NCBI GenBank assembly: GCA_023460715.1
Contig: JAEWPH010000113.1
Location: 1 to 13,516 of the forward strand
Length of the DNA stretch: 13,516 bases
Reading direction: 5' to 3'
DNA from: Pseudomonadota bacterium
GTDB lineage: Bacteria > Pseudomonadota > Gammaproteobacteria > Burkholderiales > Burkholderiaceae_C
In this document: positions 1 through 6,695 of the stretch, one piece after another
Layout: the number at the start of each line of letters is the position of its first letter
How positions within the stretch are numbered: position 1 is the stretch's first letter
Program-made: the position numbers and the translations under genes
The notes under the pieces: generated by a model
Told to the model about the DNA's origin: nothing
What the model saw: only the letters and a program-made list of their open reading frames with translations
Databases searched by the model: none

Positions 1-32
1 GCGCTTGCCAATAGCCGAGCTATTGGCAGCGC
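1..32. repeat. Intergenic palindrome at window edge
   Basis: Inverted repeat: arm TGCCAATAGC (6-15), loop CGA (16-18), arm GCTATTGGCA (19-28), extended by GCGC at both ends (1-4 and 29-32) with one unpaired T. There is no T-run after it, so it is not a classic intrinsic terminator. It may follow a gene that ends to the left of the window. The words GCGCTTGCCA and AATAGC resemble parts of the element at 8804-8885, so it may be a short palindromic repeat of the same style. Confidence 0.6.
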
Positions 33-109
33 ACCGCGCCTTGCATCCCCTCCCGCAAACGCCGCTGCGCGGCCCCAGGGAGATCGTAAACACGTTCTAA
101 GGGGAAGGC

Positions 110-610
110 ATGGTCAGTCGCTACTGGAAGAAAACCGCTGGCGCCGCGGCGCTCACGCTGCTCGCGCTACTGGCCGGCTGCGATCAGCAGCGCATCGCTG
201 AACTGGAAGAAGGCACCTCGACCGAGGCCGACGTGCGCGCGCGCTTCGGGGAGCCCGAGCGGGTGTGGGACGAGCCGGGCGGCGCCCGGACCTTCGAATA
301 CAACCGCCAGCCGGCCGGCCACCAGAACTACATGATCACCATCGGCCCGGACGGCCGCATGGCCGCGCTGCGCCAGGTGCTGGCGCCGCACCAGTTCGCG
401 CAGATCGTGCCCGGCATGCCCCAGGAAGAGGTCCGCCGCCGCCTGGGCCAGCCCATGAAGCAGACGACCTATGAGCGCAAGGGCGAGACCGACTGGGACT
501 GGCGCTGGAACGACGGCGGCACCCAGCCCATGGTCTTCACCGCGACTTTCGACGCACAAGGGCGGGTGCTGCGCAGCGGCAGCACCGTCGAGATGCGCGA
601 CGGGCGCTGA
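110..610 (+). CDS. Outer-membrane lipoprotein with two BamE/SmpA-like repeats
   Basis: Predicted 166-residue lipoprotein. A basic N-terminus (RYWKK) and a hydrophobic stretch (about 10-22) lead to a lipobox LAGC with the lipidated cysteine at residue 24. D25 follows it; in enterobacteria Asp at +2 favours inner-membrane retention, but that rule is not reliable in betaproteobacteria, so the final membrane is uncertain. The mature part holds two copies of a BamE/SmpA-type motif, a turn followed by a short helix ending in 'RFGEP' (about 35-49) and 'RLGQP' (about 102-115). BamE-fold proteins act in outer-membrane protein assembly or envelope integrity, but the canonical BamE is shorter with one such unit, so a specific role is not assigned. 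The start is supported by AAGGGGAAGG just before ATG. The stop lies in a 10-base sequence (CGGGCGCTGA) that repeats directly after it. Probably monocistronic. Confidence 0.8.
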   Translation: MVSRYWKKTAGAAALTLLALLAGCDQQRIAELEEGTSTEADVRARFGEPERVWDEPGGARTFEYNRQPAGHQNYMITIGPDGRMAALRQVLAPHQFAQIVPGMPQEEVRRRLGQPMKQTTYERKGETDWDWRWNDGGTQPMVFTATFDAQGRVLRSGSTVEMRDGR

Positions 611-680
611 CGGGCGCTGACGCGCTGCTGTAGAGCCACGGCACGGTACGCGCGAGCTGGCGCGGGGCTTGCATGCGGCA

Positions 681-686
681 TAGACT
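681..686 (+). promoter_or_regulatory. Possible -10 element for the YitT-type gene
   Basis: TAGACT, within CATAGACTGCC, lies 24 bases before the ATG at 711. The same ATAGACT string occurs at a similar distance before apbC. No convincing -35 hexamer sits 16-18 bases upstream, so this is a weak call. Confidence 0.25.
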
Positions 687-710
687 GCCCCACCCCTTTT
701 TGTCGCCCCC

Positions 711-1334
711 ATGCCACCGCCCACCGACACCCCGCTCCCCTCGCTGCGCCACGGCCATTACGAGGACGCCCAGGCCCTCTTCGCCGGCACGCTGTTCGTC
801 GCCATGGCGCTCATGCTGTTCGGGCAGGCGGGGCTGCTCATCGGCAGCACGGCGGGCATCGCCTTCCTGCTGCACTACGTGACCGATGTGTCGTTCGGCA
901 AGCTCTTCTTTCTCATCAACCTGCCGTTCTACTGGTTCGCCTGGACGCGCATGGGGCGGGAGTTCACGGTCAAGACCTTCCTGTCCGTCGCGCTGCTGTC
1001 GGTGCTGACCGAGCTGTTCCCGCACGTCATGCATGTGGACTATCTGAACCCGCTGTTCGCCGCCATCCTGGGCGGGCTGCTGCTGGGCACGGGCTGCCTG
1101 TTCCTGGCGCGCCACAAGTCCAGCCTCGGCGGCGCCACCATCCTCTCGCTGTACCTGCAGCAGCGCTACGGCATCCGCGCCGGCAAGGTGCAGATGGCGA
1201 TCGATTGCGTGGTGGTGCTGCTGGCGCTGTTCATCGTGCCCTTCGACCGCGTGGCGTACTCGGTGCTGGCCGTGGTGGTGATGAGCGGCTTTCTGTGGAT
1301 CAGCCACCGGCCGGGGCGGTATGTTGGGCATTGA
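711..1334 (+). CDS. YitT family integral membrane protein
   Basis: 207-residue polytopic membrane protein of the YitT (DUF161) type. After a short polar N-terminus there are hydrophobic segments at about 22-40, 44-59, 64-80, 87-107, 113-133, 158-177 and 181-198. The family signature is visible in the first part (a glycine-rich GSTAGIAFLL segment at 45-54, followed by the LINLPFYW-type helix). YitT proteins are widespread putative transporters of unknown substrate, and nothing in the neighbourhood indicates one. There is no clear Shine-Dalgarno sequence before the chosen ATG (the leader is C-rich). It is kept because the next in-frame ATG codons fall inside the first membrane helix. The gene ends 7 bases before the bidirectional terminator it shares with metG. 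Confidence 0.8.
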   Translation: MPPPTDTPLPSLRHGHYEDAQALFAGTLFVAMALMLFGQAGLLIGSTAGIAFLLHYVTDVSFGKLFFLINLPFYWFAWTRMGREFTVKTFLSVALLSVLTELFPHVMHVDYLNPLFAAILGGLLLGTGCLFLARHKSSLGGATILSLYLQQRYGIRAGKVQMAIDCVVVLLALFIVPFDRVAYSVLAVVVMSGFLWISHRPGRYVGH

Positions 1335-1340
1335 TCGCAG

Positions 1341-1378
1341 CCCATGAAAAAAGGCCCCGAGGGGCCTTTTTTCATGGG
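1341..1378. terminator. Bidirectional intrinsic terminator between YitT-type gene and metG
   Basis: A perfect 18-bp inverted repeat (1341-1358 and 1361-1378) with GA at the centre. A GGCCCC/GGGGCC core is flanked by AAAAAA on the left and TTTTTT on the right, so read from either strand the GC stem is followed by a U-run. It lies between two convergent genes, 6 bases after the YitT-type stop and 10 bases after the metG stop, and should terminate both. Confidence 0.93.
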
Positions 1379-1388
1379 GCAATGCTGC

Positions 1389-3527
1389 TCAGCGCACGCG
1401 CATGCCGGGCGTGGCGCCCGGCCAGGGGTTCAGCACGTAGATGCCCGGGTTCGCCTTCTCGTCGCCGTGGCTGGCGGCCAGCACCATGCCTTCGCTGATG
1501 CCGAACTTCATCTTGCGCGGGGCCAGGTTGGCGACCATCACCGTGTGCTTGCCCACCAGCTCTTCCGGCTTGTAAGCGCTGGCGATGCCGCTGAACACAT
1601 TGCGGTGGCGGCCTTCGCCCACGTCCAGCGTCAGGCGCAGCAGCTTGGTCGAGCCCTCCACGGCTTCGCAGTTCACGATCAGCGCGATGCGCAGGTCGAT
1701 CTTGGTGAAGTCGTCGATGGTGATCGTGGGCGCCAGCTCTTCGCCGCCCGGGGCGCTGCCTGCTTCTGCTCCTGTTTCGGTAGCTGCTGGCGCTTGTGCT
1801 GCCTGCGCCGGGGGCTCGAACAAGGCTTCAAGCTGCTCGGGCGCCACGCGCTGCATCAGGTGCTGGTAGGGCTGGATGGCCTGCACGTCGCCGGCTACGT
1901 TCCAGCGCTGCAGGTCCACGCCCAGGAATTGCTCCACCGACCGGGCCAGGCCCGGCAGCACCGGCGCCAGGTAGCGCGTGAGCGCGGCGAAGGTGTTGAT
2001 GAGCACCGAGCACACCTGGTGCAGGGCCTCGTTGTTGGCGGCGTCCTTGGCCAGGTCCCAGGGCTTGTTCTGGTCGACATAGGCATTCACCTTGTCGGCC
2101 AGCAGCATGATCTCGCGCGTGGCCTTGCTGTATTCGCGCGCTTCGTACAGGGCGGCGATGGCGTCGCTCGCGCCCCGGATCTCGGCCAGCAGCGCGCTGC
2201 CGGTGGCGCCGAAGTCGCGGGTCAGCTGGCCGCCGAAGCGCTTGGTCAGGAAGCCCGCCGCGCGGCTGGCGATGTTGACGTACTTGCCGATCAGGTCGCT
2301 GTTCACGCGCAGCATGAAGTCTTCGGCGTTGAAGTCGATGTCTTCGTTGCGTGCGCTGAGCTTGGCGGCCAGGTAGTAGCGCAGCCATTCGGCATTCATG
2401 CCCAGGCTCAGGTACTTGAGCGGGTCCAGGCCGGTGCCGCGGCTCTTGCTCATCTTCTCGCCGTTGTTCACGGTGAGGAAACCGTGCACGAAGACGTTGT
2501 TGGGCGTCTTGCGGCCGCTGAAGTGCAGCATGGCGGGCCAGAACAGCGTGTGGAAGGTGACGATGTCCTTGCCGATGAAGTGGTACTGCTCGGTGTCGGG
2601 CGCGGCGATGTATTCATCGAAGCTGCGTGTGTCGCCATGCGCGGCCTTTGGGCCGCCCCCTGTTGCCGATTGACTGAACCAGTTCTTGAGCGAGGCCAGG
2701 TAGCCCACGGGCGCATCGAGCCACACGTAGAAGTACTTGCCCGGTGCGTCGGGAATCTCGATGCCGAAGTAAGGCGCGTCGCGGCTGATGTCCCAGTCGC
2801 CCAGGCCTTCGCTGGTGGTGCCGTCCGGGTTGGTACGGACGGTGAACCATTCCTTGATCTTGTTGGCCACTTCGGGCTGCAGCTTGCCGTCCTGCGTCCA
2901 GCGCTCCAGGAACTCCACGCAGCGCGGATCGGACAGCTTGAAGAAGAAGTGCTCGGAGGCCTTCAGCTCGGGCTTGGCGCCGGACAGGGCCGAGAACGGG
3001 TTGATCAGGTCGGTGGGGGCGTAGACCGTGCCGCAGACCTCGCAGTTGTCGCCGTACTGGTCCTTGGCGTGGCACTTGGGGCACTCGCCCTTGATGTAGC
3101 GGTCGGGCAGGAACATGTTCTTCTCGGGGTCGAAGAACTGCTCGATGGTGCGCACCTCGATCAGGCTGCCGTCGGCGCTGTCGCGCAGGTCGCGGTAGAT
3201 CTGGCGGGCCAGTTCGTGGTTCTCGGGCGCGTCGGTGCTGTGCCAGTTGTCGAAGCTGATGTGGAAGCCGTCCAGGTACTGCTTGCGCCCGGCGGCGATG
3301 CCGGCCACGAACTGCTGGGGCGTCTTGCCGGCCTTTTCGGCGGCGATCATGATGGGCGCGCCGTGGGTGTCGTCCGCACCCACGAAATTCACCGCGTTGC
3401 CCTGCATGCGCTGGAAGCGCACCCAGATGTCGGCCTGGATGTACTCCATGATGTGGCCGATGTGAAAGTTGCCATTGGCGTAGGGCAGAGCGGTGGTGAC
3501 GAAGAGGTGGCGTGCGGGGGACGTCAT
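1389..3527 (-). CDS. metG: Methionyl-tRNA synthetase
   Basis: 712-residue class I synthetase that charges tRNA-Met with methionine in the cytoplasm, essential for initiation and elongation. Visible hallmarks are the HIGH motif at 22-25, a zinc-binding knuckle with Cys149, Cys152, Cys162 and Cys165, and the KMSKS loop at 358-362. The helical anticodon-binding domain follows at about 400-560. A low-complexity Ala/Pro/Glu linker (about 567-605) joins it to a C-terminal EMAP-II/Trbp111-like tRNA-binding domain (about 607-712), as in dimeric long-form MetRS. The length fits that form. A short Gly/Ala-rich insertion (about 287-298) precedes the conserved SFDEY segment and is absent from the E. coli protein as I remember it. 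The start is the first Met before the catalytic core; the ribosome site is weak (GAGAAAG). The linker DNA carries a repeat-like segment. Convergent with the YitT-type gene and divergent from the ParA-like ATPase. Confidence 0.98.
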   Translation of the reverse strand: MTSPARHLFVTTALPYANGNFHIGHIMEYIQADIWVRFQRMQGNAVNFVGADDTHGAPIMIAAEKAGKTPQQFVAGIAAGRKQYLDGFHISFDNWHSTDAPENHELARQIYRDLRDSADGSLIEVRTIEQFFDPEKNMFLPDRYIKGECPKCHAKDQYGDNCEVCGTVYAPTDLINPFSALSGAKPELKASEHFFFKLSDPRCVEFLERWTQDGKLQPEVANKIKEWFTVRTNPDGTTSEGLGDWDISRDAPYFGIEIPDAPGKYFYVWLDAPVGYLASLKNWFSQSATGGGPKAAHGDTRSFDEYIAAPDTEQYHFIGKDIVTFHTLFWPAMLHFSGRKTPNNVFVHGFLTVNNGEKMSKSRGTGLDPLKYLSLGMNAEWLRYYLAAKLSARNEDIDFNAEDFMLRVNSDLIGKYVNIASRAAGFLTKRFGGQLTRDFGATGSALLAEIRGASDAIAALYEAREYSKATREIMLLADKVNAYVDQNKPWDLAKDAANNEALHQVCSVLINTFAALTRYLAPVLPGLARSVEQFLGVDLQRWNVAGDVQAIQPYQHLMQRVAPEQLEALFEPPAQAAQAPAATETGAEAGSAPGGEELAPTITIDDFTKIDLRIALIVNCEAVEGSTKLLRLTLDVGEGRHRNVFSGIASAYKPEELVGKHTVMVANLAPRKMKFGISEGMVLAASHGDEKANPGIYVLNPWPGATPGMRVR
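1781..1797. repeat. Half-element of a Comamonadaceae-type repeat inside metG
   Basis: TAGCTGCTGGCGCTTGT lies within the part of metG that encodes the linker before the C-terminal tRNA-binding domain. It closely resembles the arms of the intergenic inverted repeat at 8804-8885 (ATAGCGGCATGCGCTT) and, from memory, the common Comamonadaceae palindromic repeat whose half-site reads ATAGCTGCTGGCGCTTG. Local GC is lower than in the flanking metG sequence. The assignment as a repeat is an inference. Confidence 0.4.
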
Positions 3528-3557
3528 GGAATGCGGCTTTCTCAGGCGGAACGGGCG

Positions 3558-3563
3558 ATTTTA
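3558..3563 (-). promoter_or_regulatory. Candidate metG -10 box
   Basis: Read on the minus strand the sequence is TAAAAT, a 5/6 match to TATAAT, 30 bases upstream of the metG ATG. It is the only AT-rich hexamer in this GC-rich leader. No good -35 hexamer is seen at the expected distance. Confidence 0.4.
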
Positions 3564-3742
3564 GGGGGTGCGTGGCCTGCTTCGCATCTGGCGGCGTGGC
3601 GCGGCGGGCCATAGGGCTGCACCGGCTGCGGGTCGCTCTGCAAGAATGGGCATGTGAGGTGGCTGCGGCCCCGGGTGATCTGCGAGGATGCCCCGGGGCG
3701 GTCGCCGTACCACCCTGGTCCGCCGCGCACCCTTTCAGCGCG

Positions 3743-3770
3743 ACGCGTGCACCGCCGGTTGTGCACACGT
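3743..3770. promoter_or_regulatory. Operator-like inverted repeat before the ParA/TraL-like ATPase gene
   Basis: Arms ACGCGTGCAC (3743-3752) and GTGCACACGT (3761-3770) are complementary at 9 of 10 positions around an 8-base centre (CGCCGGTT). The element ends 42 bases before the ATPase start codon, in the metG/ATPase divergent region. The two-turn symmetry resembles a dimeric regulator site rather than a terminator, as there is no T-run. The binding protein is unknown. Confidence 0.5.
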
Positions 3771-3812
3771 CTTGCTTCCCCTCCGCTTTTTCGGTCTGAC
3801 CCAAGGAAACCC

Positions 3813-4523
3813 ATGGCATCCCTCAATTTCATCGGTGGCGAGAAGGGCGGCGTCGGCAAGTCCGTCGTGGCCCGTCTGCTGGCGCAGTATTTCATCGACC
3901 ACGGACGCGCCTTCACGGGGTTCGACACCGACCGTTCGCACACCTCGTTCCAGCGCTTCTATGCCGACTACGCCGCCCCGGTGGTGGTGGACAGCTACGA
4001 GGGGCTGGACGCGATCGCCGGCGTGTACGAGGCGCTGCCCGCCGGAGCGCCGGTGCCGCACGTCATCGTCGACATGGCCGCGCAGACGGCTGCCCCGCTG
4101 GCGCGCTGGGTGCAGGACTCCGATCTGGTGCCGCTGATGGCCGACATGGGCGTGGCCGTGAACTTCTGGCACGTGGCTGACGCGGGCAAGGACTCGGTGG
4201 ATCTGCTGGAGCGCCTGGTCACGACCTACGGCGACGCGCCCGGCTACATCGTCGTGCGCAACCGGGGCCGCGGCAGCGACTTCTCGCAGCTCGACGCGTC
4301 GCCTGCGCTCCAGAAGGTGCGCGAGACCGGCGGACACGTGGTGGACCTGGCCCCGCTGCACGAGGCGAGCATGCGCAAGATCGACCGCCAGAACGCCAGC
4401 TTCTGGGCGGCCGCCCACGGCACGGCGGGCCCGGAAGCCCTGGGTCTGCTGGAGCGCCAGCGGGTGAAGACCTGGCTCAAGCGCGCCTACGCCGAGCTGG
4501 ACGCCCTGCCGCTGCGCGACTGA
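3813..4523 (+). CDS. ParA/MinD-superfamily ATPase, TraL-like
   Basis: 236-residue cytosolic P-loop ATPase. The deviant Walker A motif KGGVGKS (11-17) has the signature lysine K11, and the Walker A' region FDTD (37-40) and the hydrophobic strand HVIVD (83-87) complete the ParA/MinD pattern. Overall layout, the early 'AQY' helix after the P-loop and the C-terminal 'ERQRVK...ELDAL' segment recall TraL of IncP conjugation systems, from memory. No plasmid transfer gene lies nearby, so it is an orphan of that branch. Role unknown; candidates are positioning of a macromolecule or a remnant of an integrated element. The start at 3813 is chosen over an upstream in-frame ATG (3654) because AAGGA lies 7 bases before it and the fold begins there (MASLNFIGGEKGG). 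The extra 53 residues would be an unlikely Arg/Pro-rich stretch. Base use matches its neighbours. Confidence 0.8.
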   Translation: MASLNFIGGEKGGVGKSVVARLLAQYFIDHGRAFTGFDTDRSHTSFQRFYADYAAPVVVDSYEGLDAIAGVYEALPAGAPVPHVIVDMAAQTAAPLARWVQDSDLVPLMADMGVAVNFWHVADAGKDSVDLLERLVTTYGDAPGYIVVRNRGRGSDFSQLDASPALQKVRETGGHVVDLAPLHEASMRKIDRQNASFWAAAHGTAGPEALGLLERQRVKTWLKRAYAELDALPLRD

Positions 4524-4531
4524 GGCGCCCG

Positions 4532-4549
4532 CCGGGCCGATAGGCCCGG
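4532..4549. terminator. Possible hairpin between convergent genes
   Basis: CCGGGCC (4532-4538) and GGCCCGG (4543-4549) form a 7-bp GC stem with a GATA loop, 8 bases after the ATPase stop and upstream of the end of the convergent patatin gene. It has no T-run, so termination is uncertain. The remaining 80 bases before the next gene show no other feature. Confidence 0.35.
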
Positions 4550-4631
4550 GGAGGTGCCGAGGCGCAGGCGCAGCGGGCTTGCAGGCTGCGTGCGCGCCGG
4601 GGAATGCGCCCGGGCTGCCCGAGAGACCCTC

Positions 4632-5879
4632 TCACAGGGCCGGCTCGCGCACCGGGTTGCCGTGGTCCTTCCAGCCGAAGAAGGCGCACACCTCGGCGCG
4701 GCGCGCCAGCGTGTCGGCGCGGCCCAGGGCCATCAGCTCGCGCGTATAGCCGGACTCTAAGAGCAGGTAGCTGGCGAGGGCGGCGCCGCGCACGTCCTGC
4801 CGGGTGGCCGTCACGCCCAGTGCGCCCAGCAGGGTGCGGATGGGCTTGGGCAGGTCGGCCACGTGGCGGGCGGCCACTTCGTCCAGCCGCTGCGAAGGGG
4901 CGATCACCAGCAGTTCCAGCGGGCGCAGGGGGCTGTGGGTGCGCAGCTCGGGCGGGATCAGCGCCAGCGTCTGGTTGATGCGCTGGGCGCGCTCCACGTC
5001 CACCGACAGCGCATCCAGGAAGATGTTGGACAGTGCGTGCCCGGCGATCTGGGCCAGCGAAGGGTAGGCCGGGGCCGCTGCGGGCGGCGCGGCGCCCGCG
5101 GGCTCGTGCATGCGGCCCGCGCCGATCACCAGGATGCGCTCGGCCCCCAGGTGGATGGCCGGCGCGATGGGGGCGGACTGGCGCATGGAGCCGTCGCCGA
5201 AGTACTCGGTGTAGCCGTCCAGCTCCAGGGATGCAGCCGGAAAGACGAACGGAATGGCCGACGACGCCAGCAGGTGCCCGTGCGTGATGCGGTCGCGCGC
5301 CGCCTTGCGCTGCGAGCGCACCCAGGGGCGCAGCGCATCGCCGGCCTCGAAGAAGGTCACATGCTCGCCGGAGGTGTAGCTGGACGCTGTCACGGCCAGG
5401 GCCCGCAGGTGGCCCTGCCGGATGAGCCGCGGAAGCCGCGCCAGCGGCACGAGCTGCACCAGCAACTGTTGCAGCGGCCCGTTGTCCAGCAGCGAGCGGG
5501 GGCGCATGCGGCGCCAGCGGGTGAGCATCCAGCCCATGGACAGCAGCGTGAGCCAGCGCGCGCCGCTGCGCATCACGCTCAGCGAATCGGCCCGGTAGAC
5601 CTGCTGCGCGCGGAAGTGGCGCCACACGTGGGCGATGCGCCGCACGGCGCGGTCGAAGTGGTCGGCACCGCAGGCCAGCGCCGCTGCGTTGATGGCCCCG
5701 GCCGACGTGCCGGTGATGATGGGAAAGGGGTTGGGCTCGCGCCCGGCGCCGCAGGCGATGCGCAGGTCGGAGATGGCCTCCAGCACGCCCACCTGGTAGG
5801 CGGCCCGGGCGCCGCCGCCGGTGAGCACCAGGCCGACCTGGGGGATGGCGGCGGGCGCGGGGCGGGGGCGGGCGGTCAT
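4632..5879 (-). CDS. Patatin-like phospholipase family protein
   Basis: 415-residue protein with the full patatin signature: the oxyanion-hole glycine run GGGARAAYQVGVL (21-33), the nucleophile elbow GTSAG with Ser59, and the DGS motif with Asp229 of the Ser-Asp dyad. Patatin-fold enzymes hydrolyse acyl groups from phospholipids or related lipids. No signal peptide is visible, so it probably acts on the cytoplasmic face of the membrane. The region after the dyad (about 260-415) is not recognised and may confer partner or membrane specificity. The gene starts 48 bases after the stop of the Mrr-like gene on the same strand, so the two are likely co-transcribed. No clear ribosome site precedes the ATG, which suggests translation coupled to transcript read-through or a weak start. 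Both catalytic residues are intact. The physiological substrate is unknown. Confidence 0.9.
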   Translation of the reverse strand: MTARPRPAPAAIPQVGLVLTGGGARAAYQVGVLEAISDLRIACGAGREPNPFPIITGTSAGAINAAALACGADHFDRAVRRIAHVWRHFRAQQVYRADSLSVMRSGARWLTLLSMGWMLTRWRRMRPRSLLDNGPLQQLLVQLVPLARLPRLIRQGHLRALAVTASSYTSGEHVTFFEAGDALRPWVRSQRKAARDRITHGHLLASSAIPFVFPAASLELDGYTEYFGDGSMRQSAPIAPAIHLGAERILVIGAGRMHEPAGAAPPAAAPAYPSLAQIAGHALSNIFLDALSVDVERAQRINQTLALIPPELRTHSPLRPLELLVIAPSQRLDEVAARHVADLPKPIRTLLGALGVTATRQDVRGAALASYLLLESGYTRELMALGRADTLARRAEVCAFFGWKDHGNPVREPAL

Positions 5880-5927
5880 GGGCGCAGTATGGCCGCCGCG
5901 GCGGTGCCTTGCTTCGCTCTGCCGCGC

Positions 5928-6506
5928 TCAGCGCAGCCGGCGCAGCAGCAGGGCGGCCAGCGCGTCGCCTTCCATGATCACCAGGCCCTGGTCGCGGGCG
6001 TAGCTGCGGGCGTTGTCGCTCACCTTGCCCTGCATGGCGATGTAGATGCCCGCCTGCGCGCCTTGCGCCTGCACGGCGGACTGCAGCTCGCGCAGCGGCT
6101 CCACGCCGTGGGTGGCGGCCTTCCAGCGCTTGGCACTCACCAGCACCGACTGGCCTGCCTTGTCCAGCCGCAGGTCGGCCTGCGACTGGGTGAGGTGCTG
6201 CACGCTCTGGCCGTCGGCCTGCCAGGCCGCTTCCAGCGCGGCCGCGAAGTCGCGCCACGACATGGCCGCGGCCTGCGCCAACGCGGCCTGCACCTTGGCC
6301 GGGCTGGGCGCCCTGAGCTGGCGCCACGCCGACATGCAGCCGACGATGAAGATGGGCAGCACGCCCACGGCGGCATACGGCGCCAGGTGGCCCGGCAGCA
6401 GCGCGCCGCAGAGCAGCGCGATGGCGCCGGCGATGGCCCAGCTCACCCACCACGGCGAGCGCAGCAGGATCGCGAACAGGGAATTGGGGGCCATCTTGAA
6501 TTTCAC
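5928..6506 (-). CDS. Membrane-anchored Mrr/RecB-like nuclease-fold protein
   Basis: 192 residues from a GTG start. Two hydrophobic helices (about 15-36 and 41-59) are followed by a cytosolic domain that looks like the Mrr-cat/'restriction endonuclease' (PD-(D/E)xK) fold. It has a helix opening with SWRDF (83-87), then QADLRL with the candidate metal-binding Asp111, then VLVSAKRWK with Lys126. A conserved-looking VEPLREL helix and a final strand/GD segment complete it. The usual Gln/Glu two residues before the catalytic Lys is Ser124 here, so activity may be altered. Related membrane-bound family members exist; target and function are not known. GTG at 6506 is preferred because GAGGA lies 8 bases upstream and the residues encoded from there suit a membrane protein. 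An ATG at 6584 would add 26 Ala/Pro/Arg-rich residues. First gene of a probable two-gene unit with the patatin gene. Confidence 0.72.
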   Translation of the reverse strand: MKFKMAPNSLFAILLRSPWWVSWAIAGAIALLCGALLPGHLAPYAAVGVLPIFIVGCMSAWRQLRAPSPAKVQAALAQAAAMSWRDFAAALEAAWQADGQSVQHLTQSQADLRLDKAGQSVLVSAKRWKAATHGVEPLRELQSAVQAQGAQAGIYIAMQGKVSDNARSYARDQGLVIMEGDALAALLLRRLR

Positions 6507-6662
6507 GGAAAGGGTCCTCGGGGTTGGAGCGGTCGGCGCGCATTGTGCGGGAAATGCCCCGGCGCGCCGCCAATGCCCCTGCACGTGCGGCGCCGTGCAG
6601 CATGGGGCCGGGGCGCCGCCGGGCGATTCTCCCTACGGGCGTTCCGGGTCCGGCCCCTTCGA

Positions 6663-6668
6663 TAGACT
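6663..6668 (+). promoter_or_regulatory. Possible -10 element of apbC
   Basis: TAGACT (within GATAGACTACC) ends 27 bases before the apbC ATG, giving room for a short leader that includes the strong ribosome site AGGAGA (6680-6685). No clear -35 hexamer is found. The rest of the 189-base divergent region (6507-6695) shows no other clear site. Confidence 0.3.
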
Positions 6669-6695
6669 ACCGCTCCCACAGGAGATACCAACCAT

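Noticed and set aside
601..620. Tandem 10-base repeat CGGGCGCTGA at the lipoprotein stop
   Set aside because: Only two copies; most likely a local duplication without function.
1344..3614. Long plus-strand ORF (756 codons) opposite metG
   Set aside because: It is antisense to a clear MetRS; long shadow frames are expected at this GC content, and it starts inside the terminator.
3654..3812. Upstream start for the ParA/TraL-like ATPase
   Set aside because: It would add a Pro/Arg-rich tail before the first beta strand and run across the operator-like dyad; AAGGA precedes 3813.
4632..5879. Patatin gene as a CBASS effector
   Set aside because: No cyclic-nucleotide synthase or associated CBASS genes lie next to it.
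6507..6584. ATG start at 6584 for the Mrr-like gene
   Set aside because: The GTG at 6506 has GAGGA at 8 bases; the extra residues are unlike the rest of the protein. Not fully excluded.
4863..6665. Long plus-strand ORF opposite the patatin and Mrr-like genes
   Set aside because: Composition is His/Gly/Arg-rich shadow sequence, and both antisense genes have intact family motifs.
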